40,871 bases of DNA, taken from positions 1-40,871 of the IMG/VR virus record IMGVR_UViG_3300013101_000027, one strand, 5' to 3'. The stretch comes from a virus. The notes below the pieces were generated by a model. The model did not search any database. It saw nothing but the letters and a program-made list of their open reading frames with translations, and was not told the origin of the DNA. Positions 27,085 through 33,330 of the stretch are shown here, one piece after another (position 1 is the first letter of the stretch; each line of letters begins with the position of its first letter). The position numbers and the translations under genes are program-made.

Positions 27085-27577
27085 AATCAATTCTCCTTCT
27101 TCCTGCATACATGGGGTCCGATTCGATTATCTCAATAATCCTCTTTGGAGAGTAGTTGATCGACTTAATAATATCAGTCGGTCTTCCGTCCTCGAGGCGA
27201 TTCATCTTATCTAAATTCGTCAGCATACCGGTAAGATCTTTTAGTTCATTTATTGTTAAATTATTACCAGACTCTAGGTGTTGTCTGAGCCCTCTTTGTA
27301 TTAGTGCCAAGGCATTGGCCTCGGTCTTTAGAAACAAATGCCCCTTTATCATCTTGTACTTTTTTACCGGTACAGAATCAGGATGATTCTTACGAATATA
27401 ATAAGGGCAGTCCAAGCTACTTCCGGTCTCATCTTCCCCAAAGATAATCCTTCTTACTCTTGTTAACGAGGCCCCTGTTTCTTTTGCTATCATCGTAACA
27501 GTCATCTCTTGGGAGATATCATCGTTATCTACGACTTCGGCATAATATAGATTTTCAATCTCTGTATCTAGGTTCAC
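26999..27577 (-). CDS. HTH protein, candidate terminase small subunit, 192 aa
   Basis: 192 residues with a helix-turn-helix segment near residues 25-45 (VTMIAKETGASLTRVRRIIF), a central helical region, and a strongly acidic tail (EEEESEYEESKRDLP). A DNA-binding N-terminus with a helical core a few genes before terL fits small terminases, which recognise the packaging site. A transcription regulator is the alternative. Start is GTG 27577, overlapping the upstream stop with AAGGA ahead. Confidence 0.45.
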   Translation of the reverse strand: MNLDTEIENLYYAEVVDNDDISQEMTVTMIAKETGASLTRVRRIIFGEDETGSSLDCPYYIRKNHPDSVPVKKYKMIKGHLFLKTEANALALIQRGLRQHLESGNNLTINELKDLTGMLTNLDKMNRLEDGRPTDIIKSINYSPKRIIEIIESDPMYAGRRRIDYEEEESEYEESKRDLPAERAETDSEDSP

Positions 27578-28194
27578 TCGTCATCTTCCTTCTCGAGAAC
27601 AGGTCTCCTTATGGCACGACCTACTTCTCTCTCTACATAGTTTCGTTTACTAGGGTGACCTCCGCCACCGCCTTTTCCGTACTTGCCACCACGCTTACCG
27701 TTCAATACTTTCGGAATAAATTTATCTAAAATCTTTTCAAGCTTGTCTACTCTGGCCGGCCTAAGTCCTTCACGGGACAGCTTGTCTGAATATCTTTTCG
27801 AAGAAGTTTCCTTCGCTCTCTTCATTAACCTTTTCGAGCTTTTTGTAACAGTCCCTTTGGACTGCCTCCCATACCTGTACTTCAAATTAGTGTTCCCTAA
27901 TCCGGTGTCCCCGTACCTCGGGTTATTTTTTATAGTTGTTCCACCCTTCCAGCCTTCGCTTCCCTTGCCATAATCATTGGCCCTATATCTTTGGGTTCTA
28001 ACCGCTCTCGCTTCATTGCTTTTTTTTCCTGCTTTTCCTAGCATCTTGGCGGCCCTTTTTCCTGTTCGCTTTGGCACCCTCTTGCTTACATAATTAACAG
28101 TGTCCTTCGTTATTCTACCACCACGACCCTTTCCGATCATAATAAGTAGATCCCCGAGCCCTCCAATAGAATCAGGATTATTCCTCTTCTTCAT
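27574..28194 (-). CDS. Basic Gly/Lys/Arg-rich protein, 206 aa
   Basis: 206 residues, strongly basic, with repeated KR/GK patterns (KRVPKRTGKRAAKMLGKAGK) and a Gly-rich segment KRGGKYGKGGGGGHPSKR near the C-terminus. Start overlaps the upstream stop (ATGA). Probably nucleic-acid binding or disordered; no family recognised. Confidence 0.5.
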   Translation of the reverse strand: MKKRNNPDSIGGLGDLLIMIGKGRGGRITKDTVNYVSKRVPKRTGKRAAKMLGKAGKKSNEARAVRTQRYRANDYGKGSEGWKGGTTIKNNPRYGDTGLGNTNLKYRYGRQSKGTVTKSSKRLMKRAKETSSKRYSDKLSREGLRPARVDKLEKILDKFIPKVLNGKRGGKYGKGGGGGHPSKRNYVEREVGRAIRRPVLEKEDDE

Positions 28195-29150
28195 CTTTGC
28201 AGCTTCCGTTTAAGCTTGCTCATTCTAGGTTTAGCATCAATGCCCCTTATCGGGGTCTGCACCTGCTCACCCAACTGAGGGGTATCCTGTCCTAGCGTAT
28301 CTTGCATAAATGTATTTGCTTCGGCCCGATCACCGGCCACACTAGAAGGCGTCCATTCGATATTTCCACCCGAAACTCCTGGTTTATAATCAGCAGACTG
28401 AATCTGTATACTTCCATCAGGTAACTCTGTTTCTTTTGGTGCGTTTAATTTTTTCTTTAATCTCATCTTAGCAATTGGAGCAGCTATCCCCGGCCCCACG
28501 CCTTCAGAACCAGGACGGTTACTAGCTTCACCCCCCACCAGGTCTTTCGACTGATTTACTTTATTTGACTCAATAACTCTCTTCTCGGTATCACTCAATT
28601 CGGAAAATGAATTAAATGCATTAGATAAAAAATCTTTATACGTCTTATGGTGCTTCCCACTTCTGAGAAAACCATCCTGAACAGCATTATTTAACTTCAA
28701 GGGATCGGTCTTACTAAACCTATCAAGCAATTCATCATTAACAGGCAGACCTGCTTTATTTGCCAGTGCCTTAAGAGATTCATGATCCTTCATAATACTT
28801 GAAAAATCATTTATATCTCCACCATACTTACCAACCAACTCTCTCGCATTACGGACACCAAGAACATCGTACATCATCTTCGGGTCTTTCCCGTAAAACG
28901 CCCCGATATCTCCGGCCAGTTCAATTACGTAATCATCCCTAAACTTAGACGGATCCTCTTTACCAAATTTCTCCGCCGCCTTATCAAACTGCTCCTGGGT
29001 TATCTTGCCCTCATCGAGCTTCTCCTTATATCCGACCATCCCGATCTCACCGTAATTTCCAGGAAAATTAGTATTATCCAGGCCAGCGGTCGATCTCGGA
29101 ACATCCTTAAGAGAGGCCAGACCCCTCTTTAAATTATTTACTTCATTCAT
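28191..29150 (-). CDS. Hypothetical protein, 319 aa
   Basis: 319 residues, helical N-terminal two thirds with mixed charge (KITQEQFDKAAEKFGKEDPS) and a Pro/Gly-rich C-terminus ending in a basic KPRMSKLKRKLQR tail. ATG directly follows the upstream stop. It is the only normally composed larger protein in this basic cassette. Function unknown; a virion assembly role is possible from position. Confidence 0.5.
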   Translation of the reverse strand: MNEVNNLKRGLASLKDVPRSTAGLDNTNFPGNYGEIGMVGYKEKLDEGKITQEQFDKAAEKFGKEDPSKFRDDYVIELAGDIGAFYGKDPKMMYDVLGVRNARELVGKYGGDINDFSSIMKDHESLKALANKAGLPVNDELLDRFSKTDPLKLNNAVQDGFLRSGKHHKTYKDFLSNAFNSFSELSDTEKRVIESNKVNQSKDLVGGEASNRPGSEGVGPGIAAPIAKMRLKKKLNAPKETELPDGSIQIQSADYKPGVSGGNIEWTPSSVAGDRAEANTFMQDTLGQDTPQLGEQVQTPIRGIDAKPRMSKLKRKLQR

Positions 29151-29420
29151 CTAATACCCCGAACTCATTTTAGAACCGTAGAACTGAGGATTTTTATTAG
29201 TCAGCTTCTTCGGGGCCCTACTACCACGGACATCAGACGCCACTAACCTAGACGTTCTTTTCTTCGTACTGGCCTTACGGACCTTCTTGGTCTTTTTCTT
29301 TTTCTTTTTCTTTTTCTTTTCACTACTACTTAACGAACCACCTAGAACAGACAGCGTGGACTGCGCTTTAGTGGGTCGAACTACATGGGCATCGCCCGTA
29401 CTATTCCAGGTGAACGCCAT
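29151..29420 (-). CDS. Small poly-lysine protein, 89 aa
   Basis: ATG 29420 is preferred over the preceding GTG; it sits in a TGATG junction with the upstream gene. Residues 33-41 form a run of nine lysines followed by TKKVRKASTKKRTSR. The run is encoded by a hexanucleotide microsatellite. Likely binds nucleic acid; unknown family. Confidence 0.45.
   Translation of the reverse strand: MAFTWNSTGDAHVVRPTKAQSTLSVLGGSLSSSEKKKKKKKKKTKKVRKASTKKRTSRLVASDVRGSRAPKKLTNKNPQFYGSKMSSGY
29292..29320. repeat. CTTTTT hexanucleotide microsatellite
   Basis: Four exact CTTTTT units plus a partial fifth. On the coding (minus) strand this is an AAAAAG repeat encoding lysines. Gain or loss of whole units would change lysine number without shifting the frame. 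Confidence 0.8.
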
Positions 29421-29593
29421 CACATACCTCTCTTTAATTTTAATAACATTTTCAGTTTCCTCAATATACCGCCCTTATCTTCCGGCTGCTTCCCGTCACC
29501 ACCAATCTGTTGGTAATTACCATCAGACTTAGGGGCGGTATCAGGCTTCGAATGAGGGTCTTTTCCAGTTGGTTTTCTACCGGGACTTTCCAC
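29420..29593 (-). CDS. Small hydrophilic protein, 57 aa
   Basis: GTG 29593 is chosen because AAGGAG lies seven bases ahead; a GTG six codons earlier lacks this. The product is polar (Lys, Gly, Asp, Pro) and ends with a basic amphipathic segment GILRKLKMLLKLKRG. It overlaps the preceding small gene by 17 bases. No family recognised. Confidence 0.45.
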   Translation of the reverse strand: MESPGRKPTGKDPHSKPDTAPKSDGNYQQIGGDGKQPEDKGGILRKLKMLLKLKRGM

Positions 29594-29693
29594 GATACCT
29601 CTCCTTAACACTTTTAACAGGGGCCCTTCTCACTTTATTCCTATTCTTGTTTTTAATTAGAGCGGCCGTAATCGCCTTCGCTAACTTTCCCAT
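29577..29693 (-). CDS. Tiny basic protein, 38 aa
   Basis: ATG 29693 follows GGGAG. The 38-residue product is Lys/Arg-rich (MGKLAKAITAALIKNKNRNK) with an amphipathic first helix. It starts right after the upstream TAA and overlaps the next gene, consistent with tight coupling. Unknown function. Confidence 0.5.
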   Translation of the reverse strand: MGKLAKAITAALIKNKNRNKVRRAPVKSVKERYRGKSR

Positions 29694-29852
29694 TTAATCT
29701 CCCGCCTGAATAGACTGACCAGGGTTCTTGTGAAACTCGTCCATCTTGGTCTGGGCGCGGCGCTTTCTCCGGATCTCGGTCAGCCTCGACGCCCGCTCAT
29801 GAACAGTTTCCTTCTTCTTCTTCTTTTTCATAATCTTATTAATAGTATCCAT
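29694..29852 (-). CDS. Small basic protein, 52 aa
   Basis: ATG 29852 lies one base after the lipoprotein stop (TGAAATG), suggesting coupled translation; an internal ATG at 29831 begins a run of six lysines. Residues 20-40 (RASRLTEIRRKRRAQ) are strongly basic and helical. No Shine-Dalgarno is visible. Unknown function. Confidence 0.45.
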   Translation of the reverse strand: MDTINKIMKKKKKKETVHERASRLTEIRRKRRAQTKMDEFHKNPGQSIQAGD

Positions 29853-29853
29853 T

Positions 29854-30039
29854 TCAAAATTCTAATCGATTATCATGATACGGGCAATTTTTTAAAACAG
29901 GGGCAACCATCCTGTATTCGTGGCAATAGGATCTCGGGACCCCATCTACATCTATATAGCGGCGGTCGATGCAATACTTGAAATCATAAGTGCCACAAGA
30001 CAACAAGAGAATAAACGGAGAAAAACGGAGAATGTTCAT
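29854..30039 (-). CDS. Small lipoprotein, 61 aa (first gene of the late operon)
   Basis: The N-terminus MNILRFSPFILLLSC is a lipoprotein signal with LLSC lipobox, so the mature protein would begin at Cys15 and have about 47 residues with three further cysteines. Lipid anchoring in the envelope is expected. It could be an outer-membrane spanin (Rz1-like), but it is not proline-rich and no inner partner is seen. There is no Shine-Dalgarno before the ATG. Confidence 0.55.
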   Translation of the reverse strand: MNILRFSPFILLLSCGTYDFKYCIDRRYIDVDGVPRSYCHEYRMVAPVLKNCPYHDNRLEF

Positions 30040-30119
30040 AGCATATACTGTACCAGATTGTGGTTGGATTCGTATGGGACGCAGGGTACCTGAGTGGATT
30101 GTTTTTATTCATATATTTG

Positions 30120-30188
30120 AAAAAAATTGGGGGAGGGGTCTATAACCCCTTTTTGTTTCTCATTTCCCGTGTACCCCCCCCCTCCCCC
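30120..30188 (-). terminator. Terminator/attenuator-like structure in the late-operon leader
   Basis: Read on the minus strand, GGGGGAGGGG (30188-30179) can pair with CCCCTCCCCC (30138-30129), a perfect 10-bp G:C-rich stem followed by AA and seven T (30126-30120). A second hairpin, AGGGGT (30150-30145) with ACCCCT (30139-30134), uses five of the same bases, so the two are mutually exclusive. Located 80-150 bases before the first late gene. Intrinsic termination with possible antitermination control is inferred; the pairing is directly visible. Confidence 0.5.
30134..30154 (+). terminator. Small plus-strand hairpin with T-run
   Basis: AGGGGT-CTATA-ACCCCT followed by TTTT on the plus strand forms a compact hairpin with T5 (30150-30154). 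It would stop plus-strand transcription, but no plus-strand gene precedes it. It may block antisense transcription, or it may just be the mirror of the competing hairpin on the minus strand. Confidence 0.35.
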
Positions 30189-30501
30189 GGGGTGCAGCAT
30201 CTCTCTAGCGCAACGAAGCACACCATGCCGCAGATCAGCAAGCAATATGTCATGATACATCACATCAAGTGTTGGCATGATTCATGCATATAACAACGAC
30301 GCAACAACACGTGGCATCACTTGCATACACAAGTAATTCCATGACTCATAGCTCAGGCCCTCAATCCACATTGACCCATCGAGTCGCGACAATCGCCAGA
30401 TTTCAAAATATGAAACTTTCGCATACACTGTAATGACTTTCACGCTAGAGTGGTAAGTAAGATTCTGTTATGCTCTGCAATCTTTCATCTGAGGCCATAA
30501 A

Positions 30502-30652
30502 AAAGAATCGCAGTGAAAAACCCCGCTATACATTTTCCTCTCTTTATACGTATATTATTTTTTTTTGTTATAATATAATAATATTAGATACTTACACCAC
30601 ATAAGAATATATTTTTCCAACCCCTTATCGGGGAATTTCACTGCGTTTCTTT
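30502..30652. repeat. 24-bp inverted repeat flanking an AT-rich core
   Basis: The left arm is 30502-30525 and the right arm 30629-30652. The arms match in inverted orientation at 21 of 24 positions (shared blocks AAAGAA, CGCAGTGAAA, CCCCG). The 103-base spacer is strongly AT-rich with TATAAT-type runs and a T9 tract. The right arm also contains a CCCC-TTATC-GGGG hairpin and ends two bases before the -35 of the early promoter. Candidate replication origin or operator. Confidence 0.6.
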
Positions 30653-30653
30653 C

Positions 30654-30682
30654 TTGACTAATGAAACCACTTACATTATATT
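30654..30682 (+). promoter_or_regulatory. Sigma70-like early promoter
   Basis: TTGACT at 30654-30659, a 17-base spacer, then TATATT at 30677-30682. Each hexamer is close to consensus and the spacing is ideal. Transcription would start near 30689, about 37 bases before the first early gene. The right arm of the inverted repeat lies directly upstream, so a protein bound there could control it. Confidence 0.7.
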
Positions 30683-30725
30683 CCTCTTAACACTGATTAA
30701 CACAAACTTTTAAAGGGGTTTTTAC

Positions 30726-30995
30726 ATGTTAGAAAGATTGCAATCGATGGCAACAACACAGAAGGTCACAGCTAGGTTATTGGGTATTAAGAGCGGTTCT
30801 AAGCTTCTTGATTCTCCCCTTGCTGATTACCTGAATAATTTAATTGGAAGTGATAAGGATTTATTTACGGCACTTCATAAGTCGGCGGGCATCAGCTCGT
30901 CAACCATGAAACAGATATTGGCGGCAACTATATTTTGCCCGCCGAAAAAGAGATTGGAAGGATTTGCGTCAATTATTAATAAAAGGGGATTATAA
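30726..30995 (+). CDS. Small HTH-like early protein, 89 aa
   Basis: 89 residues. The segment DLFTALHKSAGISSSTMKQI followed by a Cys-Pro-Pro and RLEGFASII resembles a helix-turn-helix of XRE type, where AGISSSTMKQIL would be the HTH. First gene behind the early promoter, with AAAGGGG ahead of ATG. It may regulate early transcription; DNA binding is inferred from the motif only. Confidence 0.55.
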   Translation: MLERLQSMATTQKVTARLLGIKSGSKLLDSPLADYLNNLIGSDKDLFTALHKSAGISSSTMKQILAATIFCPPKKRLEGFASIINKRGL

Positions 30996-31669
30996 TGCAA
31001 AATTTACAGAAAATATTAGGTACGGGAATGAAGACTGAAAAGGGTGAAAGGGCCGGCTATTTAACCGCTGTTAGCTATTTATTACCGAATAAGGATATTT
31101 GTAAGGGTAGTTCAAAAGAATGTCTTAAATCTTGTTTGAAGGATTCGGGGCGGTTAGTTATGCCGAATGTTAGAACGGCCATGAAAAGAAAGAGTGATTT
31201 ATACCAAAATGATATTGATCTTTTTAAGGCAAGTTTAATAAATGATATTGGAAAGCATGAAAAGAAGGCAATTAGAAAGGGATTGATTCCGGTAGTTAGA
31301 ATTAATGGGACAAGTGACATCGATGTGCAAAGTTTGGGAGTAATTGAGCAATTCCCTAATGTGCAATTTTATGATTATACCAAATTATTTGACCGATATA
31401 GTCACGAATCTAATTACCATTTAACCTATTCTTTTGATGGTCATAATTTAGGGGAATGCGTGAAGAAACTTATGCAAGGTTTAAATGTTGCCATGGTTTT
31501 TAATTGTGATGAGTTACCTAAATCATATAAAGGTTTTCCGGTTATTGATGGGGATAAAGATGATTTAAGGTTTCTCGATGGTTTTGGCGCAATTGTGGGC
31601 CTAAAAGTTAAGGGTAAAGCGAAAAAATATGAAAATGCATTTATTATCAATTTAAAAGGGGGGAAATAA
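30995..31669 (+). CDS. Gp88-family phage protein, 224 aa
   Basis: 224 residues matching the family named after mycobacteriophage gp88: GMKTEKGERAGYLTAVSYLL at 11-30, cysteines C36, C43 and C47 in ICKGSSKECLKSC, RINGTSDID at 102-110, QFYDYTKLFDRY, NYHLTYSFDG, and the C-terminal VIDGDKDDLRF and AIVGLKVKGK. The family is widespread in phages; to my knowledge its biochemical role is unknown. The conserved cysteines could bind metal or an Fe-S cluster (inference). TAATG coupling to the HTH gene. Confidence 0.8.
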   Translation: MQNLQKILGTGMKTEKGERAGYLTAVSYLLPNKDICKGSSKECLKSCLKDSGRLVMPNVRTAMKRKSDLYQNDIDLFKASLINDIGKHEKKAIRKGLIPVVRINGTSDIDVQSLGVIEQFPNVQFYDYTKLFDRYSHESNYHLTYSFDGHNLGECVKKLMQGLNVAMVFNCDELPKSYKGFPVIDGDKDDLRFLDGFGAIVGLKVKGKAKKYENAFIINLKGGK

Positions 31670-31830
31670 TGAAGAAATTTACGTGGGGAAAATTCAAGTT
31701 CATTTTAATATGTAATGGCGATTCGAGTCTTCTTTATCAGGAAGGCGCGGGTTTGGCCGATCATGTTGGAACTGAAAAAGAGTGCCTAGAATATGTTTTT
31801 AATAATTATTCAAGTAAGGGGGACAAATGA
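31669..31830 (+). CDS. Tiny early protein, 53 aa
   Basis: Starts in a TAATG junction behind GGGGGGAAA. 53 residues (MKKFTWGKFKFILICNGDSS...) with an alpha/beta pattern and no known family. Its stop overlaps the next start (ATGA). The junctions and G-run ribosome-binding site support it as a real gene. Confidence 0.6.
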   Translation: MKKFTWGKFKFILICNGDSSLLYQEGAGLADHVGTEKECLEYVFNNYSSKGDK

Positions 31831-31997
31831 AGCTTTATTCATGTAATGGCTTATTATTTACGATTATCGATGAAAATTACGATTATGTTTATTTAAAAGA
31901 AGTTGAGTCTGGAAAAAAGGTTCGTGTGACACTTCAGGCATTTGAAGCTTATTACAAACGAGTGGGGGGGGGGAATGATGTACAAAAAGGGAACTAG
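31827..31997 (+). CDS. Tiny early protein, 56 aa, ending past a G10 tract
   Basis: ATG overlaps the previous stop, with GGGGG ahead. The 56 residues read through ten G at 31964-31973 and stop at TAG 31995-31997, overlapping the next gene by 23 bases. The core (CNG...DENYDYVYLKEVESGKK...AYYK) resembles the next protein. One G more would end it at TGA beside the next ATG; one fewer would fuse it to the next gene. Confidence 0.55.
   Translation: MKLYSCNGLLFTIIDENYDYVYLKEVESGKKVRVTLQAFEAYYKRVGGGNDVQKGN
31964..31973 (+). repeat. G10 homopolymer tract in an early gene overlap
   Basis: Ten consecutive G at the end of one small gene, directly ahead of the next ATG (31975). It doubles as that gene's ribosome-binding site. 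Such tracts slip in replication and are also error-prone in sequencing, so its true length should be treated with caution. Confidence 0.9.
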
Positions 31998-32199
31998 ATT
32001 AATTTGCAAGGGTATTGAGTTAATTTACGTGGGATTAGATGAGGAGACTAATGGGCATATGCTTAAAAAGCTTAATGGTAAAGAAGTTGGGCCCATTAGT
32101 AAGGGATATTTAAAGGCCCATTACAAGTTTAAAGATGTTTATGAATCACTAAAAAATGACGATAGGTTAGAAGAAATTAACCTATTTGGGGGGAAATAA
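31975..32199 (+). CDS. Small early protein, 74 aa
   Basis: ATG 31975 (or the next codon, also ATG) follows the G10 tract; the upstream in-frame ATG at 31942 lacks a ribosome-binding site. The sequence (RLICKGIELIYVGLDEETNG...LKKLNGKEVG...HYKF) is beta-rich, suggesting a small barrel, and resembles the preceding 56-aa protein. Ends in a TAATG junction. Confidence 0.6.
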   Translation: MMYKKGTRLICKGIELIYVGLDEETNGHMLKKLNGKEVGPISKGYLKAHYKFKDVYESLKNDDRLEEINLFGGK

Positions 32200-32372
32200 T
32201 GAATAGCAATTTATATCAATTAGATTTAAGCCTTTTGACGGCCCTAAAACGTCGTTATGTCCTTTCTAAGTCGATGGCGGATAGAATGCCTGTTAGCGAG
32301 ATTGAATACATTAAGGCAAGAATCAAACAAGTTAAAAACCGTATTAATAATATGACAAAAGGGGCAAAGTAA
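32199..32372 (+). CDS. Tiny early protein, 57 aa
   Basis: TAATG junction with GGGGGG ahead. 57 residues, basic and helical with two predicted helices (LDLSLLTALKRRYVLSKSMA and SEIEYIKARIKQVKNRIN). Family unknown. Ends in another TAATG junction. Confidence 0.6.
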   Translation: MNSNLYQLDLSLLTALKRRYVLSKSMADRMPVSEIEYIKARIKQVKNRINNMTKGAK

Positions 32373-32680
32373 TGAGCAATGAAATATTTTTCGCACAAGA
32401 ACTAATCAAGGTATTAAAAAGGCATGAAAACGAATTGACTAGATATTCCGATTCTTGTGTCTGTTTGGATTTGCCGAAAATTAGTTTAATAATATTTGAA
32501 ATATCTAATTATTATAAAATATCAGGAAGGAAGGTCCAAGATGGTTCGTATAACAGTTATGAAGATCTTTTTAAGATTGTAGATGCGGATAAATGCGAAC
32601 AATTAAGGGCAATTATAACGCCTGTTTTAAATAGTAGTAAGGCCGAATTAATTAATCTAATTCAAGCGGGGGGTTTGTAA
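32372..32680 (+). CDS. Small early protein, 102 aa
   Basis: TAATG junction with AAAAGGGG ahead. 102 residues, mainly helical (FFAQELIKVLKRHENELTRY, then DADKCEQLRAIITPVLNSSK). No motif recognised. It belongs to the chain of coupled early genes. Confidence 0.6.
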   Translation: MSNEIFFAQELIKVLKRHENELTRYSDSCVCLDLPKISLIIFEISNYYKISGRKVQDGSYNSYEDLFKIVDADKCEQLRAIITPVLNSSKAELINLIQAGGL

Positions 32681-32808
32681 TGGGTTTCTCTATTTCGCAA
32701 GTAAGAATACTTTTACACCTTGTATCCGATGAATTGGACCAAGGTGTGACTGGAAAATATTCAATTGAGTTAGAGAAAATTCTAGCTATATTAAGGGGGG
32801 TTAAGTAA
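32680..32808 (+). CDS. Tiny early protein, 42 aa
   Basis: TAATG junctions at both ends and GGGGGG ahead of ATG. 42 residues, helical, amphipathic (ISQVRILLHLVSDELDQG). Unknown function. The start MGFS is shared with the next protein, perhaps by chance. Confidence 0.55.
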   Translation: MGFSISQVRILLHLVSDELDQGVTGKYSIELEKILAILRGVK

Positions 32809-33254
32809 TGGGTTTTTCAAGTTATAAATGTGCCAAGTCTAAAAAGAGTATTCCGGCCTATCCTTATGCGGGATTCCCCGCTAAGGCCTCCGAGGTGGTT
32901 CTAGTATTGCCCGAGGTTACTCATAAGAGCGTGGAGCTTAATACAGGTGGTAAGGGAGGTGTCACGCTAGGGGGTGGAGTTATCCGGGGTCATTATGACG
33001 GTTATGGCCATATTGGTAATGCTGATATCTATGAAGAATTAGGGTGGATTATGTTCTACGCAAGGAATAGGGACGATGCTTTTAAGGGTGATCGTTTCGA
33101 GAAGATCCAAGAGGCCGTAAAAATGGTTAGATATGACCATTACAAGGGGCAAAGATTCAACGAGCTTAAAACGTCGGATACCTGCCAATTTCAAGGGTAT
33201 TTTTACCCTGATCGCTCTAGAAAAAGCATTGAAGATTCTTTAAAAAAGGGTTAA
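32808..33254 (+). CDS. Conserved-looking early phage protein, 148 aa
   Basis: 148 residues beginning MGFSSYKCAKSKKSIPAYPY. It has the strand VVLVLPEVT, a Gly-rich stretch TGGKGGVTLGGGV, then IRGHYDGYGHIGNADI and an aromatic C-terminus (MVRYDHYKGQRFNEL). The GHYDGYG pattern reminds me of uncharacterised phage proteins, but I cannot name a family. Last gene of the early cassette, with a terminator 30 bases after its stop. Confidence 0.6.
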   Translation: MGFSSYKCAKSKKSIPAYPYAGFPAKASEVVLVLPEVTHKSVELNTGGKGGVTLGGGVIRGHYDGYGHIGNADIYEELGWIMFYARNRDDAFKGDRFEKIQEAVKMVRYDHYKGQRFNELKTSDTCQFQGYFYPDRSRKSIEDSLKKG

Positions 33255-33283
33255 TCTGTAACTCCCTTTAAGTTTTTATATCT

Positions 33284-33330
33284 AGGCCCTCATAAAGAGA
33301 AATCAATATGAGGGCCTTTTTCTTTTATTT
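33284..33330 (+). terminator. Strong intrinsic terminator ending the early cassette
   Basis: AGGCCCTCAT (33284-33293) pairs perfectly with ATGAGGGCCT (33308-33317), followed by TTTTTCTTTTATTT. Ten paired bases and a T-rich tail on the plus strand. On the minus strand the same stem lacks a T-run, so it acts mainly on the early transcript. It separates two convergent operons. Confidence 0.9.

Larger units (their letters stand above)
30041..30432. repeat. Iterated GCATAYA motif (four copies)
   Basis: GCATATACTGTA at 30041-30052 and GCATACACTGTA at 30421-30432 differ at one base in twelve. Shorter copies are GCATATA at 30286-30292 and GCATACA at 30323-30329, each preceded by GGCAT plus several bases. 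Same orientation, within the late-operon leader. Could be regulator sites or phage-specific promoter elements; also possible by chance for the short copies. Confidence 0.4.
30040..30725. other. Divergent intergenic control region
   Basis: The only long stretch without a gene. It separates the minus-strand late operon from the plus-strand early cassette. From left to right it holds a GCATAYA motif beside the lipoprotein start, a GC-rich dyad followed by T7 facing the late operon, three more GCATAYA copies, a 24-bp inverted repeat around an AT-rich core, and a promoter. No tRNA-like fold or credible coding frame was found here. Confidence 0.7.

Noticed and set aside
29287-29532. Plus-strand frame with a poly-Phe run
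   Set aside because: It is the complement of the poly-lysine microsatellite in the minus-strand gene; no start signal.
30060-30293. Plus-strand frame of 77 aa in the intergenic region
   Set aside because: Spans the GC-rich dyads and poly-C tract, has no ribosome-binding site, and its composition is unlike the neighbouring genes.
30420-30490. tRNA-like or small RNA gene
   Set aside because: No cloverleaf, T-loop motif or CCA end could be drawn.
30569-30574. TATAAT in the AT-rich core as a second early promoter
   Set aside because: No -35 like hexamer at the right distance; such hexamers are expected in this composition.
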